From: Micromonospora antibiotica
GTDB lineage: Bacteria; Actinomycetota; Actinomycetes; Mycobacteriales; Micromonosporaceae
NCBI RefSeq assembly: GCF_017599305.1
Contig: NZ_JAGFWR010000011.1
Coordinates: 1-64,000 of the forward strand
Reading direction: 5' to 3'
Length of the DNA: 64,000 bases
The notes under the pieces were generated by a model. It ran no database searches and was not told the DNA's origin. It saw nothing but the letters and a program-made list of their open reading frames with translations. Made by a program: the position numbers and the translations under genes. Positions 59,594 through 64,000 of the stretch are shown here, one piece after another; the stretch's first letter is position 1, and the number at the start of each line of letters is the position of its first letter.

Positions 59594-59708
59594 CCTCGTC
59601 GATCAAGAGGTTCGCGGCACCGCACACCCGCCCCGCGCTCGTGATCAAGAGGTTCGCGTCACCGGATCGCGCAGGGCTGACGCAAACCTCTTGATCAACT
59701 CGACGAGG
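59594..59708. repeat. nested palindromic repeat element, copy C
   Basis: The inner hairpin pairs 59642-59661 with 59678-59697 (19/20). An additional left-arm copy at 59601-59616 and outer arms CCTCGTCGA/TCGACGAGG (59594 and 59700-59708) extend it. It has the same core GATCAAGAGGTTTGCGTC as copies A and B. It overlaps the last codons and stop of mazG. Confidence 0.8.
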
Positions 59709-60684
59709 TGGGGGGTTCGGTGGTGCGGAGGGTTTGGGTGTGAGCCAGGGTGGTGCGGCGGAGAGCCGCCTCGGGGTCCAGGCCGGCGTGGCGGGCCTCG
59801 GCGACCAGGGCCAGCAGGGTGGCACCCAGGCGGGACTCCGGATCGGGCTGGGCGTCGGGGGACGGCAGCGGGGCGGTCAGGGCGGCCCGACCGGCCCGGT
59901 CCAGCACCTTGGCCGCCAGAGCCAGCGCCGGCTGGCTCAACGCGATGCCGTCGAGCACCGACGCACGGGCCTTCTCGGCCCGCTTGATCCGTTCCCAGTT
60001 CGCCTCGATCTCGGCCAGCGAACCCGCCTCGGCACCGGCGAAGACGTGCGGGTTCCGGCGGACCATCTTGTCGACCAGGGTGCCGGCCACGTCGTCGACG
60101 TTCCACCGCTCACCCTCGGGCAGGTCCTCCGCCAGGCGCGCGTGCAGCAGCACCTGGAGCAGCACGTCGCCCAACTCCTCACGGAGCGCGTCGGTGTCAC
60201 CGTCGCTGATCGCGTCGTACGCTTCGTAGCACTCCTCGATCAGGAAACCGGCGAGGCTACGGTGGGTCTGCGCCCGCTTCCACGGGTCGCCCCCCGGGGA
60301 GGCGAGCCGGTCCATCACCTCGACCGCATCGAGCAGCCGGGCCCCCGGCGGGTCCCACGAGCCGTACATCAGCTCCAGCTCGGCCAGCCCCGGTTGCCGG
60401 GCCAACCGCAGACCCAACTCCCGGGCCAGGGACTCGTCGCCGGCCGGGCCGGCCAGCCAGACCGCCGTACCGCCCGCCGCCGCAGCGTCGAGCAACGCGT
60501 CGGTGGCTCCGCCGGAAACGACGGTGACCTCGACGCCCGCCGCGCGTACCGCCGCGACCTGGGCGCTCTGTGCGCCGGTCAGCACCGGCGCGGAGCGCAG
60601 CACGTCCCAGGCGGCGGCGGTCAGCAGACCGGCCGGCAACCGGGGCGAGGTGACCAGCAGGACGATCCGGTGGGACGTGCTCAG
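59695..60684 (-). CDS. mazG: nucleoside triphosphate pyrophosphohydrolase MazG
   Basis: Hydrolyses non-canonical or damaged NTPs. 329 residues. The N-terminal about 100 residues (IVLLVTSPRLPAGLL...) are a tetrapyrrole-methylase-like remnant. The MazG core is SLAGFLIEECYEAYDAISDGD ... ALREELGDVLLQVLLHARLAE, with the EExxE and ExxD metal ligands. The start is unusual: no ATG/GTG lies near the expected N-terminus. CTG 60684, overlapping the upstream TGA as CTGA, gives the expected length; an internal TTG about 18 codons on is the alternative. The stop lies in a palindromic repeat. Confidence 0.88.
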   Translation of the reverse strand: MSTSHRIVLLVTSPRLPAGLLTAAAWDVLRSAPVLTGAQSAQVAAVRAAGVEVTVVSGGATDALLDAAAAGGTAVWLAGPAGDESLARELGLRLARQPGLAELELMYGSWDPPGARLLDAVEVMDRLASPGGDPWKRAQTHRSLAGFLIEECYEAYDAISDGDTDALREELGDVLLQVLLHARLAEDLPEGERWNVDDVAGTLVDKMVRRNPHVFAGAEAGSLAEIEANWERIKRAEKARASVLDGIALSQPALALAAKVLDRAGRAALTAPLPSPDAQPDPESRLGATLLALVAEARHAGLDPEAALRRTTLAHTQTLRTTEPPTSSS

Positions 60685-61466
60685 GAGGCCACCGGCCCCT
60701 GCGCCGGGGTCGGGCTGCCGACCGGCTCGGGGGTCGACACGTCGGTCACCGGGCCGCTGGCGTCGATGTACGGCAGCGCGTAGAAGACCAGCTCCTGACC
60801 CTTGTTGACCCAGGCCGGGACACCGAGCGGCCGGTACCGGGGGTTGACCTCGACGTCGAGCTTGTCGGCCTGCTCCCCCAGCGCGGTGCTCAACGCGGCG
60901 GCGCTGCGGACGAAACCGCCATCGCCGAAGAGCTGCCGCACCTGCGCCACCGGCAGCCCCTTGTCGATGCCGCCGGTCTTCTCGATCGCGTGGTAGACCG
61001 CCATCACCGACTCGTCGCTCAGGTCGGCCGGCGGCAACTGCTGGCTGAGCACGGAGAACAGGTCCGCCCACTCACCCCAGAGCTTCGCGAACTCCGCCTG
61101 CGGCGGCATCTGCAACTGCTGGGCCAGCTGGTCCGGGGTGATCTGGTCGGGGACCTGGAGGCCCTTCTCGGCCGCGACCCGCTTGCCCAGGTCGATGCTG
61201 ACCAGCAGGTTCACCACGTCCTGCCGGGTCACCCCGGCCCGCAGCTGCTCCGGGGCCGGGGTCTGGCCGGACTGGGCTGCGCCCTGCCGCACCGCCTCGG
61301 CGTACCTCGTCTGCGCGTCGGTGTAGATCGCGTCCACCCGGGCGACCGAGTAGCGACTGTCGCCGATGTATGCGGCCACATCCGGAGATGCCTTGCCGCA
61401 GGCGGTGAGGGAGAGGACACCCAGTGCCGCGACGCTGGCGGCGGCGATGAGACGGCGTGCACGCAT
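60681..61466 (-). CDS. SurA N-terminal-like lipoprotein chaperone
   Basis: 261 residues with a lipoprotein signal (RRLIAAASVAALGVLSLTAC, lipobox LTAC). A SurA/PrsA-like N-terminal domain follows (VAAYIGDSRYSVARVDAIY, TRQDVVNLLVSIDLGKRVAAEKG). No parvulin rotamase domain is visible, and the C-terminus (VNPRYRPLGVPAWVN) matches other actinobacterial versions. It may assist folding of exported proteins. ATG 61466 was chosen over GTG 61475 for spacing. It lies between mfd and mazG, an arrangement common in actinobacteria. Confidence 0.88.
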   Translation of the reverse strand: MRARRLIAAASVAALGVLSLTACGKASPDVAAYIGDSRYSVARVDAIYTDAQTRYAEAVRQGAAQSGQTPAPEQLRAGVTRQDVVNLLVSIDLGKRVAAEKGLQVPDQITPDQLAQQLQMPPQAEFAKLWGEWADLFSVLSQQLPPADLSDESVMAVYHAIEKTGGIDKGLPVAQVRQLFGDGGFVRSAAALSTALGEQADKLDVEVNPRYRPLGVPAWVNKGQELVFYALPYIDASGPVTDVSTPEPVGSPTPAQGPVAS

Positions 61467-61589
61467 GACGGTCACTCTCTCATGCCTGCCCGGCTACGGT
61501 GACGCCGCCCACCACGCGCTGCGGCCCCCGCCCGCAGCCTTCGCGCCCCCGGCCCCGGCCACCCCGGGTCACCGGACCCGACCGGCCGC

Positions 61590-64000
61590 TCATGCCCGCG
61601 CCCCGGCCAGCGGGGCCGGCTCGCCGAGGACGTCGGAGAGGAGCTGGGCGCACCACTCCAACAGCGCCTGGTCACGCAGCGGCTCGCCACCGACCCGGCG
61701 GGTGCTCGGCCGGGGCACGCTGACCTGGTCGGTGGCCGGCTTGTAGACCGAGTCCGGGTGGTAGCGCTTGAGCCGCAACTGCTTGGAATCGGGCAACGGC
61801 AGCGGCCCGAACCGCAGGTGCTTGCCCTGCACGCTCACGTCGGAGAGGCCGTAACGGCGGGCCAGCAACCGGAACCGGGCCACCGCGACCAGGTTCTGCA
61901 CCGGGGCGGGCGGCTCGCCGTACCGGTCGGTCATCTCGGCGACCACCTCGCGCAAACGTTCGTCGTCACGCGCCTCGGCGAGCTTGCGGTACATCTCCAG
62001 CCGCAGCCGCTCCACCCCCATATAGTCCAGCGGCAGGTGCGCGTCGACCGGAAGATCGATGCGGACGTCGGCCGCCAGCTCGTCGGACTCGGTGCTCTCC
62101 CCCTTGAACGCCGACACCGCCTCGCCGACCATCCGGACGTACAGGTCGAACCCGACGCCCTCGATGTGCCCGGACTGCTCGCCACCGAGCAGGTTGCCGG
62201 CGCCCCGGATCTCCAGGTCCTTCATCGCCACGTACATGCCCGCGCCCAGCTCGGTGTGCTGGGCGATGGTGGCCAGCCGCTCGTGCGCGTGCTCGGTGAG
62301 CGGCTTCTCCGGCGGATAGAGGAAGTACGCGTACGCCCGCTCCCGGCCCCGGCCCACCCGGCCCCGGATCTGGTGCAGCTGGGCCAGGCCGAGCAGGTCG
62401 GCCCGCTCCACGATCAGGGTGTTGGCGTTGGGGATGTCGATGCCGGACTCCACGATGGTGGTGCAGACCAGGACGTCGAACTCCTTCTCCCAGAAGCCGA
62501 CCATCACCTTCTCCAGCGCCTCCTCGCCCATCTGCCCGTGGGCCACCGCCACCCGCGCCTCGGGCACCAGCTCGCGCAGCCTGCGCGCCGTCCGGTCGAT
62601 CGACTCCACCCGGTTGTGCAGGTAGAAGACCTGCCCGTCGCGGAGCAACTCGCGGTGGATGGACGCGGCCACCTGCCGGTCGTCGTACGACCCGACGAAG
62701 GTCAGCACCGGGTGCCGCTCCTCCGGCGGGGTGGCGATGGTCGACATCTCCCGGATGCCGGTGATCGCCATCTCCAGCGTCCGCGGGATCGGGGTGGCCG
62801 ACATGCTCAGCACGTCGACCGAGGCGCGCAGCGTCTTGAGGTGCTCCTTGTGCTCGACGCCGAAGCGCTGCTCCTCGTCGATGACCACCATGCCGAGAGA
62901 CTTGAACCGGGTGGCCGTCTGGAGCAGCCGGTGGGTGCCGATGACGATGTCGACGGTGCCGTCGGCGACCATCTCCAACGTCCGTTCGCTCTCCTTGGCG
63001 GTCTGGAAGCGGGACAGCTGCCGGATGGTCACCGGGAACTGGTTCATCCGTTCGGCGAACGTGTTGTAGTGCTGCTGCACCAGCAGCGTCGTCGGCACCA
63101 GCACCGCCACCTGCTTACCGTCCTGCACCGCCTTGAACGCCGCCCGGACGGCGATCTCGGTCTTGCCGTACCCGACGTCACCGCAGATCAGCCGGTCCAT
63201 CGGGACGGTCTGCTCCATGTCCCGCTTGACCTCCTCGATGGCGGCCAACTGGTCGGGCGTCTCCTGCCACGGGAAGGCGTCCTCCAGCTCCCGCTGCCAC
63301 GGGGAGTCCGGGGCGAACGCGTGCCCCTTGGACGCCTTGCGGGCGGCGTAGAGCTGGATCAGCTGGGCGGCGATCTCCCGGACCGCCTTGCGGGCGCGGG
63401 CCTTGGACTTCTGCCAGTCCGAGCCGCCCATCTTGTGCAGGGTGGGCTGCTCGCCGCCGACGTAGCGGGAGAGCTGGTCGAGCTGGTCGGTGGGGACGAA
63501 GAGCCGGTCGCCGGGCTGGCCGCGCTTGCTGGCCGCGTACTCGATGACCAGGTATTCGCGGGACGCGCCGTTGACGGTGCGCTGCACCAGCTCGACGTAC
63601 CGGCCGATGCCGTGCTGCTCGTGCACGACGAAGTCGCCGGCCTTCAGCTCCAGCGGGTCGATGGTGTTGCGCCGCCGGCTCGGCATCTTGCGCATGTCCC
63701 GGGTGGAGGTGCCCCGGCCACCGGTGACGTCGTTGCCGGTGAGCAGCACGAACCTCGACGCCTCGTCGACGAAGCCGGCGGTCAGGCAGCCGCAGGTGAC
63801 CAGCACCTCGCCGGGGGCGGGCGCGGCCGGCACCTGCTCGGTGAGCCGGGCGCCCAGGCCCGCGTCGCGGAGCACCTCGACGGCCCGCTGGGCGGGACCG
63901 TGCCCCTCGAAGACCAACGCGACCGCCCAGCCCTCGCCGGTCCAGCGCTTGATGTCGTCGACCACCCGGCCGGTCTCACCGTGGTAGAGCGGGGCCGGCT
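61590..64000 (-). CDS. mfd: transcription-repair coupling factor (C-terminal two thirds)
   Basis: An ATP-dependent translocase that removes stalled RNA polymerase at DNA lesions and recruits UvrA. About 802 residues are visible; the N-terminal UvrB-like part lies beyond the window end. Seen in order: the polymerase-interacting domain (ELKAGDFVVHEQHGIGRYVEL), the helicase core with Walker A CGDVGYGKTE, VPTTLLVQQHYNTF and the DEEQ box VIDEEQRFGV. Then come SATPIPRTL, GRVGRGRERAYAYF and the C-terminal TRCF domain. The stop at 61590 is 123 bp before the SurA-like lipoprotein gene. Confidence 0.97.
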   Translation of the reverse strand, partial: PAPLYHGETGRVVDDIKRWTGEGWAVALVFEGHGPAQRAVEVLRDAGLGARLTEQVPAAPAPGEVLVTCGCLTAGFVDEASRFVLLTGNDVTGGRGTSTRDMRKMPSRRRNTIDPLELKAGDFVVHEQHGIGRYVELVQRTVNGASREYLVIEYAASKRGQPGDRLFVPTDQLDQLSRYVGGEQPTLHKMGGSDWQKSKARARKAVREIAAQLIQLYAARKASKGHAFAPDSPWQRELEDAFPWQETPDQLAAIEEVKRDMEQTVPMDRLICGDVGYGKTEIAVRAAFKAVQDGKQVAVLVPTTLLVQQHYNTFAERMNQFPVTIRQLSRFQTAKESERTLEMVADGTVDIVIGTHRLLQTATRFKSLGMVVIDEEQRFGVEHKEHLKTLRASVDVLSMSATPIPRTLEMAITGIREMSTIATPPEERHPVLTFVGSYDDRQVAASIHRELLRDGQVFYLHNRVESIDRTARRLRELVPEARVAVAHGQMGEEALEKVMVGFWEKEFDVLVCTTIVESGIDIPNANTLIVERADLLGLAQLHQIRGRVGRGRERAYAYFLYPPEKPLTEHAHERLATIAQHTELGAGMYVAMKDLEIRGAGNLLGGEQSGHIEGVGFDLYVRMVGEAVSAFKGESTESDELAADVRIDLPVDAHLPLDYMGVERLRLEMYRKLAEARDDERLREVVAEMTDRYGEPPAPVQNLVAVARFRLLARRYGLSDVSVQGKHLRFGPLPLPDSKQLRLKRYHPDSVYKPATDQVSVPRPSTRRVGGEPLRDQALLEWCAQLLSDVLGEPAPLAGARA

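Noticed and set aside
60685..61071. Extension of mazG upstream through the SurA-like gene
   Set aside because: The extra residues are a Gly/Arg-rich shadow of the SurA-like reading frame, and the family length is reached at CTG 60684.

Overview
The window is 64 kb of very GC-rich DNA. Gene starts are often GTG (TTG less often), neighbouring genes frequently overlap by 4 bp (ATGA/GTGA), promoter -10 boxes look like TANNNT, and several transcripts look leaderless. The genes present (mca of the mycothiol system, a tRNA-Leu(UAA) of bldA type, DUF4307, DUF501, an Rv2747-like ArgA, an SCO7613-type membrane protein, LppU/SCO3897 family) place it in an actinobacterium, most likely Micromonosporaceae (Micromonospora or a close relative). 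That placement is inference from gene content and style, not from a marker comparison. No phage, transposase, CRISPR array or rRNA was found; the region reads as core chromosome.

Layout. 0-12.5 kb: partial acyl-CoA dehydrogenase, UDP-glucose/GDP-mannose dehydrogenase with a textbook terminator, a 1630-residue membrane protein with an internally triplicated membrane unit, purK-purE, a thioredoxin-fold DUF255 protein and a secreted PI-PLC-like enzyme. 12.5-13 kb: a repeat-only stretch (octamer/heptamer microsatellite, 72-bp inverted repeat, 11-unit VNTR). 13-23.6 kb: a GGDEF-EAL c-di-GMP protein with a possible leader ORF, mca, greA, ilvA, metB-amidase, a HIT protein and msrA. 23.7-28.6 kb: an asnO-ngg-M42 operon for the osmoprotectant N-acetylglutaminylglutamine amide. 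28.7-39.2 kb: a secreted alpha/beta hydrolase; a long structured leader with a 12-codon ORF ahead of an RNase Z-like gene; an intradiol-dioxygenase lipoprotein; cystathionine beta-synthase; two SGNH hydrolases joined by a 30-codon ORF; a thiolase. 39.2-50 kb: a Bax inhibitor-1-like protein, tRNA-Leu(UAA), NDH-2, a MoxR-DUF58-DUF4129 cluster, uracil-DNA glycosylase, a dienelactone hydrolase-like protein and a PadR-HAAS pair. 50-64 kb: palindromic repeats flanked by C- and G-tracts, Ppx/GppA, argA-DUF501-ftsB/divIC-eno, a lipoprotein-nudC pair, a DUF885 protein, mazG, a SurA-like lipoprotein and most of mfd.

The most interesting signals are not single proteins. They are (i) the leader peptide and multi-hairpin RNA before the RNase Z-like gene; (ii) a CHECH-containing mini-ORF that overlaps by 4 bp both SGNH hydrolase genes around it; (iii) an in-frame TTA codon in ilvA in the same window as the tRNA that would read it; (iv) a 21-codon ORF ending on the start codon of the c-di-GMP gene; and (v) a recurrent palindrome with core GATCAAGAGGTTTGCGTC, present at two loci. 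All assignments come from reading the sequence and recalled family knowledge; no search was run.
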